This document shows, piece after piece, positions 51,867 to 61,925 of a stretch of DNA of 64,000 bases. This stretch comes from Chalara sp. BL73 (Eukaryota; Ascomycota; Leotiomycetes; Helotiales). Every line of letters begins with the position of its first letter. The stretch's first letter is position 1. The translations under genes were made by a program, and so were the position numbers. Below the pieces are notes generated by a model. It was not told the DNA's origin. It saw only the letters and a program-made list of their open reading frames with translations, and did no database searches. Location of the stretch: NCBI GenBank assembly GCA_918026815.1, contig CAKJVC010000053.1, forward strand, positions 1-64,000. The letters are read 5' to 3'.

Positions 51867-52972
51867 GGCAGGATCAAGCTATTGTAGATCACGCACAACG
51901 AACTGGGGATACTGTAGGTCGGGTTTTTTTCAGGCTGATTAAAACCTATATACTGGATCTCCCGACAGTGACAACACCTTCTACATGAGTGAATCCCAAT
52001 GCCGCTACACCGCATTATTGATACGGGCACTCTTCTTAGCAAAGATGTCCAAGATGTCTTCCAATCCTTGATTGGCTAAGAGAAGGCATACGTCAGCTAT
52101 AGGTTACCAGAAACTGGCCGAGGCCACAACCCACAGACCGAGTCACATTGTCCAAGTCCTCAGGCCGTTAGAAAAATTTCCTACAAAGTAGCAACGACTA
52201 TCAATTATGGGTTTAGAGGTACGGACGTATCCCGGAGGTATGTATTTATTTTACAGGGGATAATCCCCCATGGGATCCACCTAATTGTAAAGGGGCTGAA
52301 AAGGCTGCAGATGGTGGGTGGGATCGCGGGAAGCACCGCTGTGGTGCTACACGGCTGTACCTATGAGAATGGGCTGCTTAAACAGGCCACAGGTGCGGGG
52401 GGTGTCTCACAATTGTCAGGCACAGCATACCCTGGTAACCTTTTTTGGGTAGCTGCAACCGTTCTTCAGATCGAAACGACAAGGTACTTCAGCTGATCGT
52501 GAAAACAGTATCGGTCACCACATTACACGGACATCATAACTCCTTAGTGTTTTCTGGGGATCGTATGAAAATTTCACGCTCTTTTATGGAATCCCAACTT
52601 CCTTTCCTAGCCAATTCCCAACCCGCGCACATGCTTAGGGTTACAACGACTAGTTCTTATCTGTGACAAAATGTAACAGTATCACGAGAACCAAAGAGCG
52701 GCGTCAGCTTACCTGATTGGTATCGTCATGCATATGCCAGATAAACCTTTCTCCCAAGCAAACCACGTTATTCCCCTACCACATGCATTTGCCTATAGGA
52801 GCTCTCGCCTGCAGGCGTCGTTGATTTGGATTTGGAATTGGGTGTTTGCAATCTCAAACCTTACCAAGTATCTCTTTGAATAAAATAATCTACTCGCTTC
52901 CCCTCCAGCGCTCTTTCGCGTCCGTCCACATCTCTTCTCTGCGCTGCATATATTTGATTTTGTTTAGCTGTC
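51867..52972. promoter_or_regulatory. Divergent promoter region of the terpene synthase and the rhodopsin-domain gene
   Basis: This 1.1-kb region lacks supported genes; the frame at 52311-52496 is judged chance. It contains the palindrome GCCTGCAGGC at 52807-52816 near the right-hand gene. It probably drives both flanking genes. Confidence 0.4.
52807..52816. promoter_or_regulatory. Palindrome GCCTGCAGGC, second copy
   Basis: This is identical to the site at 47175-47184 and sits in a longer 12-bp palindrome here (CGCCTGCAGGCG, 52806-52817). It lies 157 bp upstream of the start at 52973. Confidence 0.3.
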
Positions 52973-54276
52973 ATGTCTGCGACCTTGACTCCAACAACTT
53001 CGCCTCCGCCGGGAGGTTACTATGGCGGCCATGGGCCGGAAATCGTTGCAGTTTCTTGGGCGCTGTTTACTATCGCAACAGTTCTCATCGGACTGCGAAT
53101 ATACACCAGATTTGTTATTTTCAAGAGTGCTGGAGGATGGTCGCTGTTCTGGGCTTGCGTCGCCTGGTGTCTTGGGTTTCCCTCCTCCATCTTTTACACG
53201 CTCGCAGCACTATATGGTTTGGGCAATCATATAGGCATAGTCATGTTTGCGCCGAAGCTTTCTGATGCGCTGCTGTTCGAGTGGATAGCCGCGAACACGA
53301 TTTCCTATTCAGTGTTCTTCGGCAAGCTTTCCGCTCTGTTATATATCCTCGAAATTCAGGATCGGACGAACAAAATGGGGAAATGGATCTTGATTAGCAC
53401 AGTCGCTTTGAATGTGGGTTCTTCGGGCTCCTTTCATTTACAATAATCGAAGAATGAACTAATAAAAGTCTAGGGCATAATGTATATTGTCACGACTCCC
53501 ATGATTTTCACGCAATGCTATCCTTCAGCCAAACTGTGGGATCAACAGCTTCTAGGTAACTGCAATGGAATAAACCGCGCCTTAATATGGGCATATATCA
53601 CTGGTGGTAAGTAATTGTCTTCTTCATCCTGTTGACATTCATCGCCCTGACTTTGGTCCTTTACAGCCTGGGGTACTTTTGCCGACTTCCTACTCGCACT
53701 TTATCCAGTAATCATCATTTGGAACCTACGTATCCGCAAACAGCTGAAGCTCATTATCTCGTTTTTGATGGGTCTCGGTGTTGTCACCGCCGTGTGCAGT
53801 CTTGTCAAGACGGTACAATTCAAACGCCTCGCAACCGAGGAAGATGCTACGTGTATGTATCCATCTTCTAGCATTCCTTACCTCTACTAGACACCACTCT
53901 GACTTTTCCCACAGATGCCATCGCACCTCTCATGATTCTAGGTATGACAGAGATGTGGGTAGTCCTCATTGCCTCCTCCGCCGCTCCGCTATGGCCTCTC
54001 TTTCGTGGCCGTTTCCGCGCTACCACCAAAAGCCAGAACACCGGGTATGGGAGCTCAGCGACTGGTGACCACAGCGGCTACCACCAAAAACGATGGGGCT
54101 ATAAGAAGGCTCAAGGAACTGGCACTGATGAGAGGGAAATGTATAATTTGGATATCGCGGCTGGAAAGCTCGGCGGTCGGCCCGAGAGTCAAGAGGCAAT
54201 TATGCCAGGGAATGCGATCACGTTGACGCATAATATTAGCATCAGCCACGAGAATTCGAAGGGTGCGATGGTATAG
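52973..54276 (+). CDS. Rhodopsin-domain integral membrane protein
   Basis: Start is ATG 52973. Introns 53414-53473, 53607-53666 and 53853-53914 give four exons and 373 aa. Seven hydrophobic segments include IVAVSWALFTIATVLIGLRI (TM1, followed by YTRFVI), WSLFWACVAWCLGFPSSIFY, ISYSVFFGKLSALLYILEI, GIMYIVTTPMIFTQCY, WGTFADFLLALYPVIIIWNL and MILGMTEMWVVLIASSAAP. CNGINRALIWAYITG matches the conserved loop region of the fungal PF20684-type family. A polar ~90-residue tail follows (RATTKSQNTGYGSSATGD...). The family is largely uncharacterised, and members often sit inside secondary-metabolite clusters. It is divergent from the terpene synthase, so co-regulation is plausible. It is a relative, not a copy, of the protein at 22079-23346. 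Confidence 0.85.
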
Positions 54277-55172
54277 GCCGTACACGTAAAATACTTGAAG
54301 CGCAAAAGCTATAGTTGAATAGTACTGAATTATCTGATTAAAGAAAACGTACTCTTGCATCAGGAAACATCCAGGTCCAACTGGTCGGTAAACGCCACTA
54401 AAAAAGATCTGGAATAAGGCTTTTAAGCGAGACAGGGGTACTCAAAGTGCCGACAGCCAGATCACTCATTGTTTCATATCTCAAAAATAAACCATCGAAC
54501 TGACGTACTTCGTTGTCCAGTAGTGGACGTCCATAAAATCTTTTGAGTAGTGTAATAGTAAGTACCATGGGAGCTTCGCCGCACCCACACAGTAGCACTT
54601 CAAGCATCGCAATTGCCGAAGGTTAGGTTCTCCTTGTTGCTTACGTTGTATAGAGCATATACGCTTAGTCTGCAGTGCATAAGTGCTTATGCAATGCACA
54701 GCACTTTCATTTACATTAGGTATCTCGTATAGTACATCATTGAAGTACCCTATGTTACCCTCTTGTGTCATTTATCTACGATGTACTGGTGCGGCGCAGA
54801 AACCCCTGGGTATCCACTGCTGCGGGAGCTACTAGGTCAAATGCAAGGGCTATGCCGGGGCCTATGCCGAGCAGGGATTCTAGTTTGACCAATGAAGGCC
54901 TGGCAGTGCCAATCATAAAGCAGCACTTAGCCCCCACCTTTATGTTGAATACAGCCTCCGGCCGTTATTGATGTCAAGATCTCCTTGACGCAATAAGGAA
55001 ATGCGTTGACGAGGAACCAGAGAGTGGGTCTCGAAACGTATTATGGGAGGCAAAAGGTGGGATGGATACTAGGCTGATATTCTCAATATGATTCCCCCCG
55101 AGAAAGGGAATGTGAAATGATGTCTCCAGAATCGCCAAGCCATCTCCAACGTTCCGACCCGCTCTACCTCTC
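54277..55172. other. Intergenic region
   Basis: No gene is supported. Overlapping frames near 54398-54771 and 54765-54971 have no motif. This is the shared 3' region of the membrane-protein gene and the hydrolase gene, which converge here. Confidence 0.4.
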
Positions 55173-55961
55173 TCAGGGAATCCTCGCCAGAGCCCTCTCT
55201 AAGATGGCGACCACCTCGTCCGGCTTACTCAAAAATGGACAATGTGCGCTTTCAATCGTCTCTATCTCGATCTTACGACCAGTGGATCCCAACGCATCGA
55301 CCGCATCCTTCACCATGCTCTCTTGTAGCGGCAACATAATCGCCAGATCATTAGTCGTATGCACATAGGTCGTGGGGAGATCTTTCCATGGAGCTGCCGT
55401 CACCTTCCCGGTCGCGCCAAGCCAATTATGTGTGACATTAGCTTTTGCGAGTTCACTAGCGCGGGCCGGATTAGCACCGTTAATATCGTTGAAGAACGAT
55501 TCAGGCGCATTCTTGGCGTATACAGTACCATCCTCGTTTTGACCCAGGTCAACTTTAGATTGGAAACCGTACTTTCCAATAACGTCGGCGAGAGTATCCC
55601 CAGGTTGGACTAGCCATGCAGCAAGGTACACTAGCGACACAATGCCTTTCTTGTTTTCATTACTGCTGGCAAAGAGGTCGGGAGTGAGAGCTTCAGATGC
55701 AACGATTCCGCCGTAGGAGTGCGCGAGGACGATGATCTTGTGGTTGGCGGAGAGGAGCTCTCGAGCAGCAGCGCTGACAGCAGCAACGTCATGTGAAAGT
55801 AGTGCCGTAGGTGGCCTGGTGTCACCGCAAGTGGGTAGTCGGGGAACGCTGACTGCGAAGCCTAGAGAACTTAGGGTGGTCTTGAAAGCGTCCCAGGCTG
55901 GGGGAAGGAAGTAGCCGCCATGGACAATGAGGATTGCTGGCTTAGGAGTTTGGCTAGTCAT
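55173..55961 (-). CDS. Alpha/beta hydrolase (esterase-like)
   Basis: ATG 55961 gives 262 aa in one exon. It is a compact AB-hydrolase-6 type fold. The oxyanion motif is ILIVHGGYFLPPAWD (about 10-24). The nucleophile elbow is LAHSYGG (Ser in HSYGG, about residue 82), and the catalytic His is in ESAHCPFLSKPDEV near the C-terminus. The acid residue is probably in THNDLA-like THTTNDLAIML or nearby and is not certain. There is no signal peptide, so it is likely cytosolic. Relatives annotated in fungi include methylesterase- and salicylate-esterase-like enzymes. It is divergent from the P450 at 56661 with ~700 bp between, supporting a tailoring or deacylation role in the same pathway, though broad-specificity housekeeping is equally possible. 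Confidence 0.85.
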   Translation of the reverse strand: MTSQTPKPAILIVHGGYFLPPAWDAFKTTLSSLGFAVSVPRLPTCGDTRPPTALLSHDVAAVSAAARELLSANHKIIVLAHSYGGIVASEALTPDLFASSNENKKGIVSLVYLAAWLVQPGDTLADVIGKYGFQSKVDLGQNEDGTVYAKNAPESFFNDINGANPARASELAKANVTHNWLGATGKVTAAPWKDLPTTYVHTTNDLAIMLPLQESMVKDAVDALGSTGRKIEIETIESAHCPFLSKPDEVVAILERALARIP

Positions 55962-56660
55962 AGATGCTGTTGAGAGGCGTTTGAGAAGGTGGAGCGGGTG
56001 GTATTATTGCTCAATATCGTGATTTGACTGTCTACCTGACATAAAAAGACAATGAACAAGCTTAGAAGGAGGAGCGGATATATAGCGGGACTGGCCAAGC
56101 CAACTGAACTGACACGGACCAAGGTTGGGTTATGGGGCTTTTCCCTCTTCTTAAAGTTCGAACCCGACTTTTGGTATTAGTAAACTAACCGATTATACGG
56201 AAAGCTGCCCCTGAGAATTGCTGCATTGACAAGGATCCGCCTGGTCATCGCCTTTATCACATGCAGCGCTACATTCATAAACTACTGTACATGTGAACTG
56301 TTAGTTAGTTGTCACGGTTTTCCATGGATACAAAATTGACGGGTCACATCGGGGTATCTATTGTGCTACTTTACCTTGTCGTTTCTGTCAGGGAAAGACT
56401 TACCATGAAGTGGCAACCAAGTACCTGGACACAAATTATTCTCAACCTTTGTTAGATCCACACCTTACGATACCATTGGAACACCATCCTTCAACCACTT
56501 GTTTTTTTTCCATGTTTCGTAAGTCTGTCTAGAGCGTGAAAGGCCATTGGAAAGTGAAGGTATTTTGTTGCATGAATAAATATAACGACTCTCTGAATAA
56601 CCTTGCAATATAGGTCCATCGTCCGTCGTCCACCTTTTGTTCTATCTCCATTCATCAGCT

Positions 56661-58678
56661 ATGATTCAATCGTATGTTGCTGTCGCCGCTGTGTTCAGCT
56701 GGATCTTATACCAAGCTGCGCTTGTCGTATACCGTCTATACTTCCATCCACTTGCCAAATTCCCTGGACCCAAGCTCTCTGCCGCATCGCGCTGGTGGGA
56801 ATGTTATCAGGACCTGTTCACCGGCCAAGGGGGTGAGTATATCCTTCAAGTAGAAGAAATGCATGACAAGTATGGTGAGTGCAACTCTCAGATAGTTATG
56901 TCAGCTTTTGGCCTAACATGTGCTTGAGGCCCTGTCGTGCGTGTTACACCGGATGAGATCCATATCAAGGATCCAGAATGGGCTCGAGTTCTATACGCAG
57001 GACCGCTACAGGTATTGTAAAAATATATGCAATACATGGGCAGTGCTAGACTGACCAAGTCAGATCCGCCATAAGGACTCATCACTTGCACATGCTGCTG
57101 GGACAGCAGATGGAAGTATGTCTTCGAAGCATATTGGCATGTAAATTACGATTGACAGCATGAACAGGCTTTGGCACGGTTTCTCACGAGCTCCACGCAA
57201 AGCGCCGCGCTCCAGTCAGCTCCTATTTCTCCAAAGCCTCAGTTGAGAAGTATCTTTACGAGAAGATCTACGAGCGTTCGGCTCACATGTGCGACATCCT
57301 AAGAGAGCATCACTCTAAAGGCACTATCGTCATTGGAAGGGCTTTGTTCCTGGGATGGTCTAATGATAGTCTGAGAACATGTACTTTCGACGAGTCGCTG
57401 AATCTTTTGGACGACCCTGATAAGGCAATGGAATTTGACAAGGTGTTCAAGGCGTTTGCTGCTGCGTATCCTATACTGAAGCAATGCGAGTGGATGATCC
57501 CTTTTGCTTTGTCACTTCCAATTGCGCCATTCCGCTATATATACAAGCCTCTTGCCACAATCCTCACTGTTCACCATGTAAGTATTGCCTTTCCTACATC
57601 TCGTTGCCTAGGTTTTCTTAGAATGACAGCTCATACCCAACAGAGCATGATAAAAGCTGCCCAGAAGGACGTCGAAGAGCACAAAGCCATGATCGACACA
57701 TCAGCTGAGAAAGGGCCTCATGCGCATACTCTTTACCGCTCACTCCTAGCTAGCAGTATGCCTGAGTCGGAGAAGAGGCCTACAAGAATGGCACATGAGG
57801 GCTTTGAGATCTTACTGGCAGGTAGTGACACCACTGCTCGTACCATGGGCATTGCAGCTTACCATGTCATGGCAAATCCACCCATCCAAGAACGATTGTT
57901 GAAGGAGCTCAAGACTGTTATGCCAGGACCCCACAGTCCAGTCACGCTCAAGCAGCTGGAGACACTTCCCTATCTGGTATTTCACTTCTATTGGTTTTAG
58001 TCAGAGATCAAAAAGCACTCAGATACTGATTCCTGAAAACAGAATGCAGTCATGAAGGAAGCTCTCCGCATTGGGAAGGTCACAGACCACCGCCTCAGCT
58101 TGGTTGCGCCGAATGAGGATCTTGTGTATGGCGAATGGACAATACCGCGTGGAGTAAGTTACACCTCTCCCCGTATATCTACGTATACACCTATATATTG
58201 TTTACATTCGCAAGCAAGAGACTAACGGAAAACCTACGCTTCCCTAGACTCGAGTCTCCATGACACCCACCCGCAACTCCTATGACGAGAAGTATTTCCC
58301 GTCACCGATGGACTTCACGCCCGAAAGATGGCTGCAGTCGCCTGAGATACTCGCCTCTATGAATCACGTGTTCATGCCTTTTGCGCATGGCAGAAGAGGC
58401 TGTTTAGGTCTTCAGTGAGTTTCTCCTGGCTCAAACAGACTTTTATAACTTCTGTACTATCCTATCTTACGTGTGCGTTCCCAGCTAACTCATCCGGTTG
58501 TAGCTTTGCCCAAGCAGAGCTACGTACTGCACTCGCTCTTATGTTCAGACAATTTGACTTTGAGCTCCATGATGTGGTGCGTGAGCGGGATATCGACCAT
58601 TCATGGGCACATATTGCCGGCGAGCCGGACAAGAATGGGAAGGGGCTGCGATTTAAAGTAAAGGAATGTCTGTATTAA
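56661..58678 (+). CDS. Cytochrome P450 monooxygenase
   Basis: Start is ATG 56661 (AGCTATGATTC). Introns: 56875-56928, 57012-57063, 57116-57167, 57578-57643, 57977-58042, 58154-58247 and 58415-58503. Eight exons sum to 515 codons (514 aa). An N-terminal membrane anchor (VAVAAVFSWILYQAALVVY) precedes the Pro-rich hinge FHPLAKFPGPK. The I-helix oxygen-binding motif is ILLAGSDTTART, the K-helix ExxR is EALR at 370-373, the PERW motif is FTPERWLQ, and the heme loop is FAHGRRGCLG with Cys 453. It is an ER-bound class II P450 of the fungal secondary-metabolism kind (resembling trichothecene-type oxygenases; subfamily not assigned). It probably hydroxylates the terpene made by the synthase 5 kb to the left. 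All motifs are intact. Confidence 0.93.
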
Positions 58679-59330
58679 GGATAAATGAGGCTATCAGAGT
58701 AGACATGTAATTAGATCTCATTCAGGAATAGTACAAGTAGACATATCTAACAAACTGTGAACGGAACTTGTAATTTTGTATTATTTGATAAACATAATGA
58801 GAGGAAGCGAAAAAGGCCAAATTCCAAGACCTCCGATTACTTAAGAATAGAGATTTTTCACTCAGTACAGCTATAGCTCGTAATACGCATATATAGTAAA
58901 AGCAGTGTCTACGTTGTATGTTCTTTTTTTTAGTGCTTTAAAGAGGCTATCACCTAAAAGCACTAGACGTTGAAATTTGTATTCCGCCAAGCATCTTCAC
59001 ACTATTGCTAAGTATCTATAACTAACCAACAGCAGCAATATTTATACAACGAAACGGCTGCACAAGTATTGCTTACTTAGAAGTTTGTAGGTCAAAGCTG
59101 AAAATGAAAGATATGGTCCTATCGTTCTAAGGATAAAAGTAAGCTTCAGCAATTTCCCTTCCCCCATGACCCACCCAGTGAAGCATTTAACCCAACCGTA
59201 GACTATAGCCAAGGCATAATCTTTTTGACCCTTCGTGCAAAGCTGTAACAGCTATAGCATATCTTGTGGTGCTGTCGGATATGGAATCCTTGAAACTAAC
59301 GCATACTGCATCGGCATAAACATATTCAAG
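58679..59330. other. AT-rich intergenic region
   Basis: No gene is supported. It marks the right edge of the putative terpene cluster, between the P450 and the DUF7708 gene, which converge here. Confidence 0.5.
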
Positions 59331-61028
59331 CTAGACCTTGCGTCCTAAGTTCCTCAGCCTGGCCCTTGGGACATAACCACAAGTGTCTCCAATGCGAAGT
59401 TGACCAGATTGCTTCCTAGTGCCAATTCTCCTAGCTCTTCGTTGGCGTGCACTAACTACGCCTGTATGTATGACGAAGTCAGAGTACTCGCTGCTGGAGA
59501 GAGTGAACGGCAGTTCCGAGCCGTAGCTGAAAAGGAGAACTTTGACACGATGAGAAGTTCTGCTTTCAGACATTTGGGCGAAGAAACCAAGGAAGGCCGA
59601 TAGCCAGGGAAATCCGATAGGCGAGCCGAAATCTTTGTTCAGAAGTTCTAGGTCGATGATAATGTATACTTCTCTGCCAATATCGGCCAAAGCAGATTCG
59701 AGCTGTTGGAACCAATCTGTCTCAGTGAGGTTGCCATAGAAACGGGCACAGCTTAGCGACATTGATTTTTCCGTATTAATGTTCTGTCTGAGTGGTAATG
59801 CCTGTCGGATAAGGTATTTGAAAAGGTCAATGGGAGAAATACACGAAGAAGAGGGATCTGTAGATGGCATGTTCATTGCCGAAAGAACAGGGACCTGGGA
59901 GGCGCCAAGTTGTTCAATAACCCCAACACAAAAGTTCCTCAAAGCCTGCCGCGATCTAAAATTCCCTTTAATGATCGATATGTCCGAATGGTCTGAAGAC
60001 GTCCATCTTCTCAAGTTGGGCGAGTTCCAGAAACGCCCTGACATATCGTTGGCGGGATTATGGTATGTCCTGCGACGAGCAGCCATAAAGTAATTAAGCA
60101 CCTTTACAGGGTCGCACATTGTTGTGTCGGAAAGCGAGCCCATTATCTGCGAGAATTGCAAATCTGTGAGACGATGGTTTGTGGATATCATTGCAGCAGA
60201 TTGCACTATAAGAGTCAGGAAGCTCAAAAGATTCAACTGCGATGGTCAAGCTTACAGCTCATTGCGGTACCTATCTCTTCGAGCCTGGAAGTGACTTGGC
60301 TAAACTTTGCATCCACCTTTGAATTAATCTCATCAACTTTACTATGCACGTATCGAAACTCGACCTGCTGGCCAGACACAGCCAACTCATGAACTACAGC
60401 GGAACTACGAGAAATGAGCTCAAGTAAATCATCATATCGAAGCTCGGAAGGCTGAGTGATGCTGTGGATAACATGCTTCCATGTGCTTCCCTGGTACCAG
60501 TCGTGAGCTCGAATCAGGAATCTAAGAATATGGGCAATCAATTCAGCAACAGCTGTCCGCATTCTTTCAGTCGGATATAGGTTGGCGGCGAGCTCTATGC
60601 GAGGAAGACTGTCTGCAATATGCGATAGAGCCTCCGCCAGCTTACTAACCACCTTTTCGTGGTTTACCACGGCCTGTATAGAGGTTAGTTATAAATTACT
60701 CACAGCAGTTTCGATATAGAAAGGTTAACCCTACAGTGAACAGGAACTTCATGGCGCCCCAGACAAGAGCAACATATTCTGGATGGTGTTGCACAAGCAC
60801 ATCCAAAACATCAGCATAAAACCTGACCCTTTGGGAAAAGCTTTTCAGCCACCTCCTAGCTTTTGAATCTTTCCCCCCTGTTTCATATTTTTCCATAGAC
60901 TGAGCAACTAACGCTCGCACCTCCTCTAAATTGTTTTTTGAGTTCACAAAGTCAATTTTTGTCTGGTCTTTGCTCAGTGTGGATGAAAATTTAAGCTTTG
61001 CCTCCACAAAGGCATCTTCAAGCAGGTT
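59331..61028 (-). CDS. DUF7708-type NLR-like protein, 5' end unresolved
   Basis: Three exons can be followed: the first ends at 60735 and begins at or beyond ~61028, then 60256-60673 and 59331-60205, with introns 60674-60734 and 60206-60255. The N-terminal DUF7708 region is clear: NLLEDAFVEAKLKFSSTLSK, RRWLKSFSQRVRFYADVLDV, HHPEYVALVWGAMKFLF then TAVVNHEKVVSKLAEALSHI, LPRIELAANLYPTERMRTAV and AHILRFLIRAHDWYQGSTWK. A coiled-coil segment follows (VHSKVDEINSKVDAKFSQVT). The rest includes an NLR-like stretch (LSCARFYGNLTETDWFQQL and VYIIIDLELLN, where a Walker-B-like strand would lie), but no Walker A is visible, so it lacks a NACHT ATPase. It would be a truncated NLR or adaptor. The start codon is not found; an upstream ATG (61327) does not join in phase. 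Confidence 0.6.
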
Positions 61029-61040
61029 GCTATAAGACAA

Positions 61041-61925
61041 TCAGTATTATACAAATAAATTAAAGCTCATCGATCAAATTGACCTGGTGCCTGAAAATGG
61101 GAATAAAAAGCGAACGCACCTTGATTGGATATCTGTGGATGGTATGTACCATCCTTGTGCTTCTTTCTCACTTTCCCTAAACACGTATGGGGCTCCAGCC
61201 ATGAAAAATCGCAGGCTGACGGAATATCAAAGCTCTGGGCCTCAGCATATACCGAAGAATTCAAAGAGCGATCCTGAAACGAAGCTCGGGTATATTCACA
61301 AAATATCACGTTTGCGCGCTTGGGCATATTATGTTGTAGAAATCTTTTCGCGCGGGTACTGGACGACAGTGAGCACTGCTACTCACAGCTGGCATGGGCC
61401 ATCCAAATTACGGCTCGCTATGTGAAGAATGCCTTAACATTGGCATCAAGCCTTTGCCCGATATGGCGTTATCAGTAGACCAGGCTGCCTGATAAATGCC
61501 TCAGTGATTCTCCAACTACAAGGCTGCACTCACTAATCACCAAGTTAGCCTGCCAGCCTTTTAATCTACAGTATCTGCCTTGCCGGCAACGCTCGCGAGT
61601 TGATATCCAAGCCTAGCCTGTCAAATACTTACAGTTGGCCGCCACCATTTACAGCCTAGGTTGTGTCCTCCACTCACAGTATTCGTTAGTTAATACCAAC
61701 GCAAATATCTGGGAAGTGTGTTCACCGCCACACTTTATGCTACCCCAAGCCGCACTTGAACGCTACTGTACCATCACTTTATAAGACATGATGATGTGGC
61801 AACGTCCCTTTTTGGATGCCGTGTAATTTTTTTTTTAATTTTTTTTCCAACTAAGCGTTCTTATTTCATGGGCTTATAATACTATTTCAGTGGCTCAACT
61901 TTAGTTACGGCTGGTGAGGATCGTC
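61041..61925. promoter_or_regulatory. Divergent upstream region of the DUF7708 and DUF7025 genes
   Basis: This is the 5' side of both flanking genes and contains T runs at about 61828-61850. An unplaced minus-strand frame (61067-61327, ATG start) may belong to the first exon of the DUF7708 gene, but its phase does not fit the tested donors. Confidence 0.3.

Noticed and set aside
52311..52666. Plus-strand ORFs between the terpene synthase and the membrane-protein gene
   Set aside because: They are short, lack a domain, and sit in the expected divergent promoter region.
2671..58678. GGPP synthase as part of the terpene cluster
   Set aside because: It lies 47 kb from the synthase with many unrelated genes between, looks housekeeping-like, and the synthase resembles a sesquiterpene (C15) type.
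61067..61327. First exon of the DUF7708 gene
   Set aside because: The ATG is plausible, but the donors tested give the wrong phase for the acceptor before the NLLEDAF block. Left unresolved.
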